This document shows, piece after piece, positions 19,767-29,043 of a stretch of 43,903 nt of DNA. Origin of the DNA: Saprospiraceae bacterium (GTDB lineage: Bacteria > Bacteroidota > Bacteroidia > Chitinophagales > Saprospiraceae). The DNA is taken from assembly GCA_016714765.1 (NCBI GenBank), contig JADKCF010000026.1, positions 1-43,903 of the forward strand, in the 5' to 3' direction. Numbering within the stretch: the first letter of the stretch is position 1; each line of letters begins with the position of its first letter. A model generated the notes under the pieces. That model did no database searches, was not told the origin of the DNA, and saw nothing but the letters and a program-made list of their open reading frames with translations. The translations under genes were made by a program, and so were the position numbers.

Positions 19767-20408
19767 ATGTATCACAATCTGAAAAATATAGTTTTTGACT
19801 TTGGAGGAGTGTTGCTGGACATAGATTATAATAAAACTTATAATGCTTTAAGCCGTTTGCTGGGATTTGATTTTGCTCCCTCCAACTTATCATCTGATAC
19901 TCAAAAAGTATTGAATGAATATGAGAAAGGCGAGATCACCACTCCAGTATTTTTGGATTACATCAAAAGTGTATCCCGTGGCAAAACCCTAATGGACCAA
20001 GAAATAACCGATGCATGGAATGCAATGCTGATTGGCTGGAATCCTGCCAAGTTCGAACTTTTATGGAGCCTGAGAAAAAATTATAAATTATACCTTTTAT
20101 CCAATACCAATGAAATGCACCTTGACTGGGTATACCAGGACCTAAAATCAAAGTATGGCATAGAGGATTTTGATATCAGGTTTTTTGATAAAACATATTA
20201 TTCCCACTTGATAGGATGCCGCAAACCGGATCTGGAAATATATGAATTTGTCAAAAATTCAGAGTCATTTATACCGGGAGATACACTATTTGTTGACGAT
20301 CTGGAAGCCAATATCTCTGCAGCCAAAATGGTAGGATGGAGTACATACCATCATGACCCAAATCAAGACCTGGTAAAAATATTACAAAAAACACTAAAAT
20401 TTATTTGA
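19767..20408 (+). CDS. HAD-superfamily phosphatase (YihX-like)
   Basis: Predicted small-molecule phosphatase, 213 aa. HAD motifs are in order: VFDFGGVLLDID (nucleophile Asp, residues 9-20), LLSNTN (motif II), GCRKPD (motif III Lys) and LFVDDLEANISAA (motif IV). The helical cap lies at about residues 20-85, as in the YihX subgroup that acts on sugar phosphates such as glucose-1-phosphate. It begins 3 bp after the penicillin-binding protein and is followed by a terminator hairpin, so the two form an operon. Substrate is not determined by sequence. Confidence 0.85.
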   Translation: MYHNLKNIVFDFGGVLLDIDYNKTYNALSRLLGFDFAPSNLSSDTQKVLNEYEKGEITTPVFLDYIKSVSRGKTLMDQEITDAWNAMLIGWNPAKFELLWSLRKNYKLYLLSNTNEMHLDWVYQDLKSKYGIEDFDIRFFDKTYYSHLIGCRKPDLEIYEFVKNSESFIPGDTLFVDDLEANISAAKMVGWSTYHHDPNQDLVKILQKTLKFI

Positions 20409-20474
20409 AGATTATAAAAACTCAATTAAACTATATATATTTGACACAGATTCTTATTAACACCCTTAATTATT

Positions 20475-20507
20475 GGCAGATCTTACCCGGTCTGCCATTT
20501 TATTTTT
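20475..20507 (+). terminator. Hairpin terminator after the PBP-HAD operon
   Basis: GGCAGA and TCTGCC pair around a 10-base loop, followed by ATTTTATTTTT. It ends immediately before the recX start codon, so it would end the upstream transcript, or act as an attenuator in a recX leader. Confidence 0.6.
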
Positions 20508-20999
20508 ATGACCTGGTCCGATCATTCAGAGAAAAAAAAACAATATTGGTCTAAGGACGAAGCTGTAATAAATATTCAGAAATACTGTGCTTTTCAGGAA
20601 AGATGTCATAGAGAAGTAAGAACAAAACTACTTGATCATGGCATTTATGGAGATTTGCTTGAGGAAATTATAGCTGACCTTATTTCCAATAACTTTCTGG
20701 ATGAAGAGCGTTTTGCAAGGACATTTGCCAGAGGTAAGTTCCGTATGAAACAATGGGGACGTATCAAAATAAAACAGGAACTCAAATCCCGGGATGTATC
20801 GCCCTACTCCATCAAAGAAGCTATGAAAGAAATCGATGAAACTGAATATTATCATGTTTTACAAGGTCTTATTGATAAAAAACAACGTAGTGCGGTTTAC
20901 AAAAATCAATTTGACAAGCAAAAAAAACTCACGGATTATGCACTCAGTAAGGGATACGAGTACGAAGTAATTTCACAGGTCCTTAGTCAAATGAAATAA
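20508..20999 (+). CDS. recX: Regulatory protein RecX
   Basis: Small helical modulator of RecA filaments, 163 aa, within the family range. Characteristic segments are the N-terminal CAFQERCHREVRTKL, the central LISNNFLDEERFARTFARGKFRMKQWGRIKIKQEL and the late YALSKGYEYEVISQVL, which correspond to the three tandem three-helix repeats. The ATG follows directly after a terminator-like hairpin and no strong ribosome site is visible. It ends 6 bp from the convergent CYTH gene. recA itself is not in the window. Confidence 0.9.
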   Translation: MTWSDHSEKKKQYWSKDEAVINIQKYCAFQERCHREVRTKLLDHGIYGDLLEEIIADLISNNFLDEERFARTFARGKFRMKQWGRIKIKQELKSRDVSPYSIKEAMKEIDETEYYHVLQGLIDKKQRSAVYKNQFDKQKKLTDYALSKGYEYEVISQVLSQMK

Positions 21000-21005
21000 T
21001 CCAGA

Positions 21006-21476
21006 TTACCACGTACCGAACGGACGGTCTATCAGACTGGCATTATAATACCGGCTGTCACCTGTTACTTCTCGGTCAATCCATAAGGGCAATTCTACAA
21101 TGTCAGAAATGGAAGCCAACTCGACTTCAGCGACGATAAGTCCATCATTTTCTCCATAAAACTCATCGACCTCAAATATATGAGAAGCGTATATGATTTC
21201 AAATCTAGTTTTCTCTATTATCCCAGGCAAACAGAGTTTCATTAGTTCTTCAGCTTCACAAACAGGTATCTCTTTTTCCCATTCATATCGGCTCAAGCCT
21301 TGCTGATCAGAACTTCCTTTGATAGTAAGAAATGCCAGATTCTCTTTGATGCGCACCCTGACAGTTCTTTGACTGTCTGATGAGAGATATCCCTGTATAA
21401 TCTTGTAAGATCTACGGGCTTCGAGTTTATATATATTTGAATTGACCAAATATTTTCTTTCAATTTCCAATGGCAT
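21006..21476 (-). CDS. CYTH-domain protein, probable inorganic triphosphatase
   Basis: 156 aa, single CYTH domain. The signature EIERKYLV starts at residue 4 and supplies the glutamates that bind metal. Alternating charged strands follow (RTVRVRIKENLAFLTIKG, YEWEKEIP, FEVDEFYGENDGLIVAEVEL), forming the triphosphate tunnel. Standalone proteins of this length in Bacteroidota are usually annotated as tripolyphosphatases or adenylate-cyclase-like; substrate is inference. It is divergent from pdeM and convergent with recX. Confidence 0.88.
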   Translation of the reverse strand: MPLEIERKYLVNSNIYKLEARRSYKIIQGYLSSDSQRTVRVRIKENLAFLTIKGSSDQQGLSRYEWEKEIPVCEAEELMKLCLPGIIEKTRFEIIYASHIFEVDEFYGENDGLIVAEVELASISDIVELPLWIDREVTGDSRYYNASLIDRPFGTW

Positions 21477-21553
21477 ACGATGATCTAAATGATAATAATA
21501 AACTTCAAATATATAATAATTTCTATATTTACACCCACTTAATCAAAATAGAA

Positions 21554-22195
21554 TTGGAAATACTTTTGTGGGGTAAAAAAGTAAGCCTTTTGCCTGAAAA
21601 AGCGCTTTGGTATGCTGATAATCAAACACTTATCATATCCGACTTGCATGTAGGAAAGGTGGAACACTTCCGCAAAGCAGGCATCTCTATACCTGCAGCT
21701 GCAGCGTATCAAACCACAACGATGCTCCATTCGCTGATTTCCAAATATACTCCCAAAGAAGTGATATTTTTGGGTGATCTATTTCATTCTGTAGAAAATT
21801 CCTCCTTGATTCACTTTACAGAAATGTTGCAGCATTTTGAAAATTGCACTTTTAGGCTCATTTCAGGCAATCATGACATCATGGAACCTCATGTCTATCA
21901 TCAGATGAATTTAATTGTACATAATGAGTGGATCATGGACAATATCTGGCTAACTCACGAACCACAGGCCGAAATCAAACCAGGATTCCATAATCTGGCT
22001 GGGCACATACATCCATGCGTCATCCTGAAAGGAAAAGGAAAACAATCCCTGTCATTACCTTGCTTTTATTTTACAGAGGCAAATGGTATTATGCCTGCTT
22101 TCGGCTATTTTACAGGCAAAGGGCGTATTAAAATTGATAAAAAAACAGATATCTTTGCTGTGGCTGACGGCAAAATATTCCGCATAGATCCATGA
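21554..22195 (+). CDS. pdeM: PdeM-type calcineurin-like phosphoesterase
   Basis: Metallophosphoesterase of the ligase-associated DNA repair endonuclease family, about 213 aa. Metal-binding motifs run in order: ISDLHVGK, LGDLFHS, SGNHD, THEP and GHIHP. The family opening (EILLWGKKVSLLPEKALW) begins directly after a TTG at 21554, and a TATATTTA box lies 23 bp before it. That start is therefore preferred over the in-frame ATG at 21470, which would overlap the divergent CYTH start and carry 28 atypical residues. The usual partners (DNA ligase, Lhr-like helicase, exonuclease) are not nearby; instead sbcD and sbcC follow. Confidence 0.85.
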   Translation: MEILLWGKKVSLLPEKALWYADNQTLIISDLHVGKVEHFRKAGISIPAAAAYQTTTMLHSLISKYTPKEVIFLGDLFHSVENSSLIHFTEMLQHFENCTFRLISGNHDIMEPHVYHQMNLIVHNEWIMDNIWLTHEPQAEIKPGFHNLAGHIHPCVILKGKGKQSLSLPCFYFTEANGIMPAFGYFTGKGRIKIDKKTDIFAVADGKIFRIDP

Positions 22196-22235
22196 AATAG
22201 TATGAGAAAAGATTATTTTTATTCCAAAGATATCA

Positions 22236-22290
22236 CACGCCCTCCCTGCGGTGCGGCTTGGCAGGTCTGACCATTAAAAAACAAATAAAA
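22236..22290 (+). repeat. Dispersed leader repeat, copy 1 (before sbcD)
   Basis: A GC-rich block (CGCCCTCCCTGCGG...GGCTTGGC) followed by CTGACCATTAAAAAACAAAT. The same arrangement occurs in inverted orientation at 43031-43080, before the osmC gene. In both cases the A-rich end points at the start codon and ends within about 10 bases of it. Confidence 0.65.
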
Positions 22291-22298
22291 CGAAACAA

Positions 22299-23515
22299 GT
22301 GGTGAAAATTATACATACAGCTGACTGGCACATCGGAAAGATCCTGCACAGGCAGGATTTGTTTGAGGACATAAGCTTCTTTTTCGACTGGCTGGTAGAG
22401 TACATAAAAAGCGAAAATATAGACCTATTACTTGTTTCCGGGGACATCTTTGATCTTGCCAATCCATCCAATAGAGATACCAGATTATATTATCAAATGT
22501 TGTATAAACTATCGCTTACTGATACCAAAGTCATCATCACTGGTGGCAACCATGATTCCATCAGCCTGCTGGATGCCCCATCGGCGTTGTTGGATGTACT
22601 GAATATTCACATCATCAGTGGAGCCAGACAAATTATCTCAGAGGAGTTGATACCTTATTATGACAAAACAAAATACTACAGTGTGTGATCCTCGCTGTTC
22701 CATTCCTCAGAGATAAGGATTTACGTAGCGCTGTGCAAGCTTCTGAAATCGGAGATAAATCGGCACAGACATCTGCAGCAATAAAAAACCACTATGATCA
22801 GCTTGTACTGGAGGCAAGAATTATCTATGGCCCTAATGTGCCGCTGATAGCCATGGGGCACTTGTTTATGCATGGATCTCTCACATCTGATGGCGAACGC
22901 GAAATACATGTGGGTAACCTGGAGGGGCTGGAAGCCAAAATAATTCCCTCTGAAATATCATACATGGCACTCGGACATATCCACAAACCACAAAGAATTG
23001 CTAAAAAGGATCATATCAGATACAGTGGTTCTCCTGTATTTCTTGATTTTTCAGAAAGAGAGTACGAAAAAATGATTATTAAAATAGAGTTGGATAACCA
23101 TTCCATCCAGAATATACAACAGGTCATGATTCCCAAAGTAAGAGATATCTTAAAAAAAGCAGGATCTTTGGCAGAAATAAAGCACTTCATAGAGACTTAT
23201 TCAAAAACGTACCCTTTACAGACATTGCTCGAATTAGAAATTTGTGAACCCAAAATGGATATCACCATCATACATGAAGCGGAAGACATGCTGCAAAGTT
23301 TTGAATCTGATGATCTTAAAATACTGAAACACAAATTTTCATTTGGCAATACTGAAAAAGCAGATAAAATATTTTTAAATGAATCCAGATCCATTGAAGA
23401 ACTCACTCCTATTGACATCTTAAATAAAAAACTGGAAGAGACAAATATGGATACTGAGCAAAAAAAAGTACTTGTATCAGCATATAACATGATACTGGAA
23501 TCACTCAATGATTGA
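22299..23515 (+). pseudogene. sbcD: Exonuclease subunit SbcD, one frameshift
   Basis: Mre11-like nuclease subunit of SbcCD, which cuts hairpins and blocked DNA ends. Phosphoesterase motifs: HTADWHIGK, VSGDIFD, GGNHDS, MGHLFMHG and LGHIHKPQ; the C-terminal capping part runs to residue about 405, a normal length. A one-base loss near 22683 (SV/VILAVPFLRD) splits it into a 129-codon frame and a 276-codon frame. Start GTG at 22299, or the adjacent GTG at 22302. sbcC follows after 54 bp, so they form one operon. Because sbcC is intact, the single shift may well be a consensus error. Confidence 0.92.
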
Positions 23516-23569
23516 CAATAAAAAAAGTCCATGGCAAACATTTTACTTAATGACAACTAATACCCGGAT

Positions 23570-26500
23570 TTGAGAATATTAAGACTTCACTTTAAGAATA
23601 TCCACTCTTTACGGGGAGAGCATACCATTGATTTTACGGCTGAACCTCTCAGCAGTTCAGGCTTATTTGCTATTACTGGACCGACAGGAGCAGGCAAGTC
23701 TACGATTCTGGATGTCATCACTCTGGCATTGTTCAATAAAATCCCAAGATTTGCTGCAAAAGGCACTGAAAGTATATCTAAAAATGATATTGAGAAAACA
23801 GGTTCAGTGATGACTCATTTTACAAATGACGCATATGCGGAGATAGAGTATGAGACCAAGAAAAGGATATACCGATCGACATGGCGCATCAGCAGAGCAA
23901 AAACCGGAAATCTGAAAGATTATGAGATGAAACTGGCTACTATACCTGAAAATATATACGAAGACCTCAAAAAATCAGAAGTCCCTGCTGAAAATGAAAA
24001 AATACTGGGACTTAAGTATGATCAGTTTATACGTTCCATTTTACTTTCGCAGGGAGATTTTGCCCGTCTACTCAAGTCAGATGAAAAAGAAAGAGCCAAA
24101 CTCCTGGAGGACATTACAGGCAGTCAGATTTACAGGGTAATAGGCAAAACCATATATGAAAAAGCTAAAATTAAAGAAGAAGAAATCAGATCGCTAAAAC
24201 AACAAAGTGGAATGATACCGCTGCTCATAGAGAGTGATCTTATATTAAAAAAAGATGAAATTTTAGCTCATGACCAAAGTGTACAAGGTATACAAAATGA
24301 GATACAGACCATACAGCTACAGATTCAAAAAATCGAAAAAATTCAATCACTGGAAAGCAAATTGGCGCTAAGCACATCAGCGCTAACTGAACTGGAAGAT
24401 AAAAAAACAGCTTTTCAAGCAAAAGAAGAACAATTACAAAAACATCAGCAACTTGATTTATACAGAGGAGATATAACGCTGTGGGCTAATGAAAAAGACA
24501 GACTTCGGAGCCAAAACCAACAGGTCGAAGTACTGAAAACCAACCAAGTAAAGGCAATAGCAACACTGCAGTCATCTATGTCACAGATGTCGGTACTGAC
24601 ACATCAGGATATCCATGAAATAAATTTTATGGGTGAAATGAAAAAGTTTGAAAACCTGATCATTGATTTTGATGCCCGTCTTGGACAGCTTTCCGCCCAG
24701 GGCTTATCCGTCAGGACCAGATTGAATCAAGCGTTGGAAAAATCTGAAGGTGAGACTATAGACCAGCTCAAAGCATTAAAAAATTCTGAAGATCAATATA
24801 AACTTACAAGCAAGGTCCTCCATCAGTTCAATCAACAAAATTCGTCATACGAAGGCTCTGATGTCAACTTAAAAAAAGCCATGCAAGACCTGCAGCAGGA
24901 AATCATCATTTTACACAATCAAATTACAGAAACAAAACAGGCAGAGGACCTCTTGTCGGAAAATCTCCGAATTGCCAAGAAGGAAGCTGAATTGACTCAT
25001 CATGTCACGGAAGCAAAACTGCAATCTGCAGTCTATTCAGATGAAATCAAAAGCCTCAAAAAAAATCTCGAATTACTTGTAAAACAAAAAGAGCACTATC
25101 TCATGATAGCCAACCTCGAAGAATACAGAAATCAGCTGAGTGAAGGCGAACCGTGTCCCTTATGCGGCTCTCCGGACCACCCCTATGCGGTAGAAAAACT
25201 CATTTCACAGGTAGGGCAGACAGAGATCTTACTTCAAAACACAACTTCAGAATTGCAACAAAAAGAGATTATTGCAGAAAAACTCAATACACAATTGACC
25301 ATTGCGGAAACGACCATAAACAATCTCACAATTCAGAAAAAAAGTAATGAGTCCAAAATAGAAAAACTGAATGCGAAATGGGGCAAAGAAAGCCTTCCCG
25401 AATCTCAGGCATTGGAAAAGGTAGTAGAGTCAAAGCAGACTATGCTCGAAAGTTTAAAGCAGGAAGAGAGGTTCAGGACTGAAAAAGAAATATTTTCCAA
25501 TCTTCACATAATCCTTGCCGAACTTACTGAAGTATCTAAAAAATACAGTAAGTTGAGACAAGACAGACTTGCACAGTACAAAGGGTCGAATATAAAAGAC
25601 GAAGCTGACGCCATTCAGAATCTATTTGTATCTGCCAAAGAAAATCTGCAAACCATTCAGGTAACCATTGCTAATTATAGCACACTCATTACGGCATCTC
25701 AGGATAAAATTGCAGGTCTAGACACATATCTGACATCCATTGTACAAAAATTGGGCTATAAAGATGTCAATGAAGCTTTAAATCAAATCCTGGATGACCA
25801 GACCTTACAATCCCTTCTGGCTGCCCATGAAAATCTAAAGCGAGAACAAACAGAACTCCAAACTACACACGAAAATCTAACTGTAGAGTTTAATCAACTG
25901 AAAGCCGAATATCCCCTCGTCCTTCTAACTGACGATTTGAGAAAAAAAATACACGATCTCAATCTGGAAAAAGATCTTCTGAACCAAAAAACAGGAGCAT
26001 TGCAAAATGAAATCAAAATGCACGAAGAACAGGTCAGTAAACATGAAAAAATGCAAAAACAATTAATGCTTCTGGAAAATGAAGCTGCTTCATTACTGAC
26101 ACTCAACTATCTGATTGGCGATGCGACTGGCAACAGATATGCAAAGTTTGCCCAAAATCTAAGTCTGAAGCATCTTATCCACCTTGCCAATAAGAGGCTG
26201 ATCAAACTGACAGACAGATATATGCTGGTCGTTACCGATATAGAAGAAGACTTAAAAATTCAGGACTTGTATCAAGGCAATACTAATCGCAGTGTAAAAA
26301 CACTGTCAGGAGGAGAAACATTCATAGTGAGCCTTGCTCTGGCACTGAGTCTGGCAGATATGGCCTCCAAAAATATAAAACTTGAATGTTTGTTTATAGA
26401 TGAAGGATTCGGTACACTGGACGCAGAGACACTAGAGACAGCACTTGTTACCCTCGAAAAATTGCAGTCAGAAAGCAACCGAACTATCGGAATCATATCA

Positions 26501-26587
26501 CATGTGGAAAGTCTAAAAGAACGAATCACCACTCAAATAAAAGTTAAGAAAAATAATACTGGTTACAGCACAATAGAAGTGGTCTGA
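23570..26587 (+). CDS. sbcC: Exonuclease subunit SbcC
   Basis: Rad50-like SMC ATPase, 1005 aa, partner of SbcD. The N-terminal ATPase lobe has the Walker A motif GPTGAGKST at about residues 38-46 and a Q-loop (LLSQGDFARLL). Two long coiled coils (about 190-500 and 550-860) are joined by the zinc hook CPLCG near residue 530. The C-terminal lobe has the signature LSGGETFI near 911 and the Walker B/D-loop LFIDEGFGTLD near 943. The start is TTG, preferred because the family opening (MRILRLHFKNIHSL) begins there. The frame is complete. Length is typical for Bacteroidota. Confidence 0.95.
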   Translation: MRILRLHFKNIHSLRGEHTIDFTAEPLSSSGLFAITGPTGAGKSTILDVITLALFNKIPRFAAKGTESISKNDIEKTGSVMTHFTNDAYAEIEYETKKRIYRSTWRISRAKTGNLKDYEMKLATIPENIYEDLKKSEVPAENEKILGLKYDQFIRSILLSQGDFARLLKSDEKERAKLLEDITGSQIYRVIGKTIYEKAKIKEEEIRSLKQQSGMIPLLIESDLILKKDEILAHDQSVQGIQNEIQTIQLQIQKIEKIQSLESKLALSTSALTELEDKKTAFQAKEEQLQKHQQLDLYRGDITLWANEKDRLRSQNQQVEVLKTNQVKAIATLQSSMSQMSVLTHQDIHEINFMGEMKKFENLIIDFDARLGQLSAQGLSVRTRLNQALEKSEGETIDQLKALKNSEDQYKLTSKVLHQFNQQNSSYEGSDVNLKKAMQDLQQEIIILHNQITETKQAEDLLSENLRIAKKEAELTHHVTEAKLQSAVYSDEIKSLKKNLELLVKQKEHYLMIANLEEYRNQLSEGEPCPLCGSPDHPYAVEKLISQVGQTEILLQNTTSELQQKEIIAEKLNTQLTIAETTINNLTIQKKSNESKIEKLNAKWGKESLPESQALEKVVESKQTMLESLKQEERFRTEKEIFSNLHIILAELTEVSKKYSKLRQDRLAQYKGSNIKDEADAIQNLFVSAKENLQTIQVTIANYSTLITASQDKIAGLDTYLTSIVQKLGYKDVNEALNQILDDQTLQSLLAAHENLKREQTELQTTHENLTVEFNQLKAEYPLVLLTDDLRKKIHDLNLEKDLLNQKTGALQNEIKMHEEQVSKHEKMQKQLMLLENEAASLLTLNYLIGDATGNRYAKFAQNLSLKHLIHLANKRLIKLTDRYMLVVTDIEEDLKIQDLYQGNTNRSVKTLSGGETFIVSLALALSLADMASKNIKLECLFIDEGFGTLDAETLETALVTLEKLQSESNRTIGIISHVESLKERITTQIKVKKNNTGYSTIEVV

Positions 26588-26652
26588 TGGAGTTTTATAT
26601 TAAAATTTATAAATATTATTTACAATTACATATTAAATAAAATTATTATATG

Positions 26653-26660
26653 TATCTTTG
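26653..26660 (+). promoter_or_regulatory. -7 promoter box TATCTTTG
   Basis: Matches the Bacteroidota TAnnTTTG -7 box, 30 bp before the amidase start. No convincing -33 TTTG at the right distance. Confidence 0.55.
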
Positions 26661-26689
26661 CAAATATTTAGAACTCAAAACCCCGGTTT

Positions 26690-27979
26690 ATGTTAAGTAA
26701 AATCAGCATTGTATCCCTTTTTGTTCTCTTATCATCAGTAATATTAATAGCTGAAAAAGAAGTTCATGCACTCGCCAAGGTTAAAAAAGGTGAAAACATC
26801 GAAAAGCTTCTCAAAAGATACCTCCTCACGCCGCACACGTGCAACATCGATGCATTCTGTGATTTGAATAAAATAAAAAGTAGAAAAATAATTGTTGCCG
26901 GTAAGGTGTATAAACTACCACTGGTCATTGTAAACTATAATAGCAAAAATATCAGGTCTTCTGTTGGTGTGAAAGATATAGAAATTGCCAGAAAAATAGA
27001 AAAGCTAAATGCACAATTGCTTGAAGTGGGTATTAGGGATCAAAATTATAAAACCAGTAAGAAGATTTGGGTTCCACTGGTTGAATTTGGTTGTGATAAC
27101 GACAACCTAGACACAAAGCCTGAAAAATATGTAGAATCCGAAACTACAAAAGAAGGAAATACCGTGGGTGAAGCGAAAAACGAAGCAAAAAAAACAGCAC
27201 CGGAGCCATCATCACTTAATACCGCAACAGAACTAAAAAGAAAAGGAATAAAAGAAATCAGAGTACCTCTGATGGGACCAGGATATGATATAGTTAACAT
27301 TGAAGATTTCAGCCTATCCGGACAAGTATATTATATCATCAGTGGCCACGGTGGGCCAGACCCCGGAGCTATGTGTACCGACTGTCCAGCCAAGATGTGT
27401 GAGGACGAATATGCTTACGATGTAGCTCTACGCCTCGCAAGAGATCTCATGCAACACGGTGCAACAGTACACATGATCGTTCAGGATGAAAATGATGGTA
27501 TTAGAGATGAGCAGTTTTTGGATTGTGACAATGATGAATTGCTCAATGGAACTCATATGATTCCACTTAATCAGAAAAAAAGACTTCAGGACCGCGCAGT
27601 AACCATCAACAGGCTGTACCAAAAATATAAAAAACAAGGAGTCAAAGTACAAAAAGCGATAGAAATACATGTAGATAGCCGAAGCAAAGATTCACGTCAG
27701 GATGTATTTTTTTACTACAATAAGCACAATAAAAAAAGTAAAAAACTAGCCGAAACGGTACAGGAGGTATTTGCTTCTAAATATGACAAACATCAGAAAG
27801 ACAGGGGTTATCAGGGGTTTGTAGAAGACAGAGGCATCTATATGGTAAGGAATGTGCTGCCAACCATGCTTTTTGTTGAATTGGCAAATATCCGCAATAC
27901 TGCAGATCAGAAAAGATTGCTCATCAATACCAACAGGCAAGCACTTGCCAACTGGCTTTTCGAGGGATTACGAAAATAA
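26690..27979 (+). CDS. N-acetylmuramoyl-L-alanine amidase (Amidase_3) with LysM-like N-terminus
   Basis: Zinc amidase that removes stem peptides from murein, 429 aa, exported (signal ILSVIL-type leader, MLSKISIVSLFVLLSS...). Residues about 28-85 look like a divergent LysM (VKKGENIEKLL, AGKVYKLPL). A variable linker rich in K, E and T follows. The catalytic domain (about 214-428) has the zinc ligands and catalytic residues in SGHGGPDPGA, CEDEYAYDVAL, EIHVDSRSKD and FVELANIRN. Four cysteines near residues 224-236 (CTDCPAKMC) are an addition inside the catalytic domain. The phrase VPL recurs three times with a following YD/CD-N motif, suggesting internal linker repeats. Likely role: cell separation or wall turnover. 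Confidence 0.88.
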   Translation: MLSKISIVSLFVLLSSVILIAEKEVHALAKVKKGENIEKLLKRYLLTPHTCNIDAFCDLNKIKSRKIIVAGKVYKLPLVIVNYNSKNIRSSVGVKDIEIARKIEKLNAQLLEVGIRDQNYKTSKKIWVPLVEFGCDNDNLDTKPEKYVESETTKEGNTVGEAKNEAKKTAPEPSSLNTATELKRKGIKEIRVPLMGPGYDIVNIEDFSLSGQVYYIISGHGGPDPGAMCTDCPAKMCEDEYAYDVALRLARDLMQHGATVHMIVQDENDGIRDEQFLDCDNDELLNGTHMIPLNQKKRLQDRAVTINRLYQKYKKQGVKVQKAIEIHVDSRSKDSRQDVFFYYNKHNKKSKKLAETVQEVFASKYDKHQKDRGYQGFVEDRGIYMVRNVLPTMLFVELANIRNTADQKRLLINTNRQALANWLFEGLRK

Positions 27980-28006
27980 TACCTTCCATACACAATACAT
28001 CAGCTT

Positions 28007-29038
28007 TTATTTGTTGGCCTTTTTGAGGGTAAAGCCAAAAGTTGACCCTACATTGACTGTTGACCTGATATTAATGGTTTGGTCATGGGCTTCTATGATA
28101 TGCTTTACTATAGACAGTCCGAGTCCTGAGCCTCCCTGTGCCCGGCTACGAGAGGAGTCCACTCTGTAAAATCGGTCAAAAACATGCTTCAGGTGCTGCT
28201 CTTCTATGCCGATTCCGTTGTCTGATACTTCTGTTAGAATTTCAGTATCCATGTCATAAAATGAGACCTTGGTAGTACCCCCTTCTTTACCGTATTTGAT
28301 GGAATTTACCAGCAGATTTGTAAAAACCTGTCTGATCGCATCTCTATCCGCAATCACAAAAAATGAAGGTGCAGACCCTTCCTTTAGCAAAAGGGAGATC
28401 TTCTTCTTTTTGGCTATCGACTTGAGGTCCAGAAAGATATCCTTGACCAGTTCCCTGATATCAAATTTTTTAAGGTCCAGCTCAGCATTACCAGATTCCA
28501 GTCTTGTGATAATGTCCAGGTCTTCCACTATATTTTGAAGTCTTTCAGTATTATCCACCGCTCTTCGCAAATAGTCTTTATTGATTTGATCATCATAGAG
28601 TCCTCCCTCCAGTAGTGTGTGCAGATAAGCCTGAATAGTAAAAATAGGTGTTTTCAATTCGTGTGATATGTTACCTACGTAGTTTTTACGATATTCTTCC
28701 AGTGATTTTAAAGTGGCAATTTCCTTTTTAGTATTTTCGGCCCATTCCATGACCTTAGTGTTTACATCCTCGAGGCTTTCACCTGATAAATCTTGCCCGG
28801 GCTTTTCCTTCTTTGAATCATAAATCAGTTTGTAAATCAGCTTTATCTTTCTGAACACATACTTTTCTATAAAATATTTGACTATCAGCAGATTTATCAG
28901 CAATATTACAGCAATCAACAAAAGCGACTGAGGAAAATACAAATATTGCCAACCAAGGTATAATACACCCACATTGATCAATGTAACTAGTACAGAAATC
29001 AGAATGGTAATCTGCCTTATGTTTATATTTTTATACAA
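28007..29038 (-). CDS. Sensor histidine kinase, PhoR-like
   Basis: Inner-membrane kinase of 343 aa. Two N-terminal helices (about residues 9-31 and 36-57) are separated by only a few residues, so there is almost no periplasmic sensor domain. The HisKA phospho-acceptor is in VGNISHELKTPIFT (near residue 125), and the ATPase domain shows LVNSIKYG (N box), VSDNGIGI (G1), FDRFYRVDSSRSR (F) and GGSGLGLSIV (G2). It starts 5 bp after the regulator stop and is surely cotranscribed with it. Domain make-up matches the PhoR-type kinases found next to OmpR-family regulators in Bacteroidota. The signal is unknown and probably intramembrane or partner-mediated. Confidence 0.93.
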   Translation of the reverse strand: MYKNINIRQITILISVLVTLINVGVLYLGWQYLYFPQSLLLIAVILLINLLIVKYFIEKYVFRKIKLIYKLIYDSKKEKPGQDLSGESLEDVNTKVMEWAENTKKEIATLKSLEEYRKNYVGNISHELKTPIFTIQAYLHTLLEGGLYDDQINKDYLRRAVDNTERLQNIVEDLDIITRLESGNAELDLKKFDIRELVKDIFLDLKSIAKKKKISLLLKEGSAPSFFVIADRDAIRQVFTNLLVNSIKYGKEGGTTKVSFYDMDTEILTEVSDNGIGIEEQHLKHVFDRFYRVDSSRSRAQGGSGLGLSIVKHIIEAHDQTINIRSTVNVGSTFGFTLKKANK

Positions 29039-29043
29039 TAACT

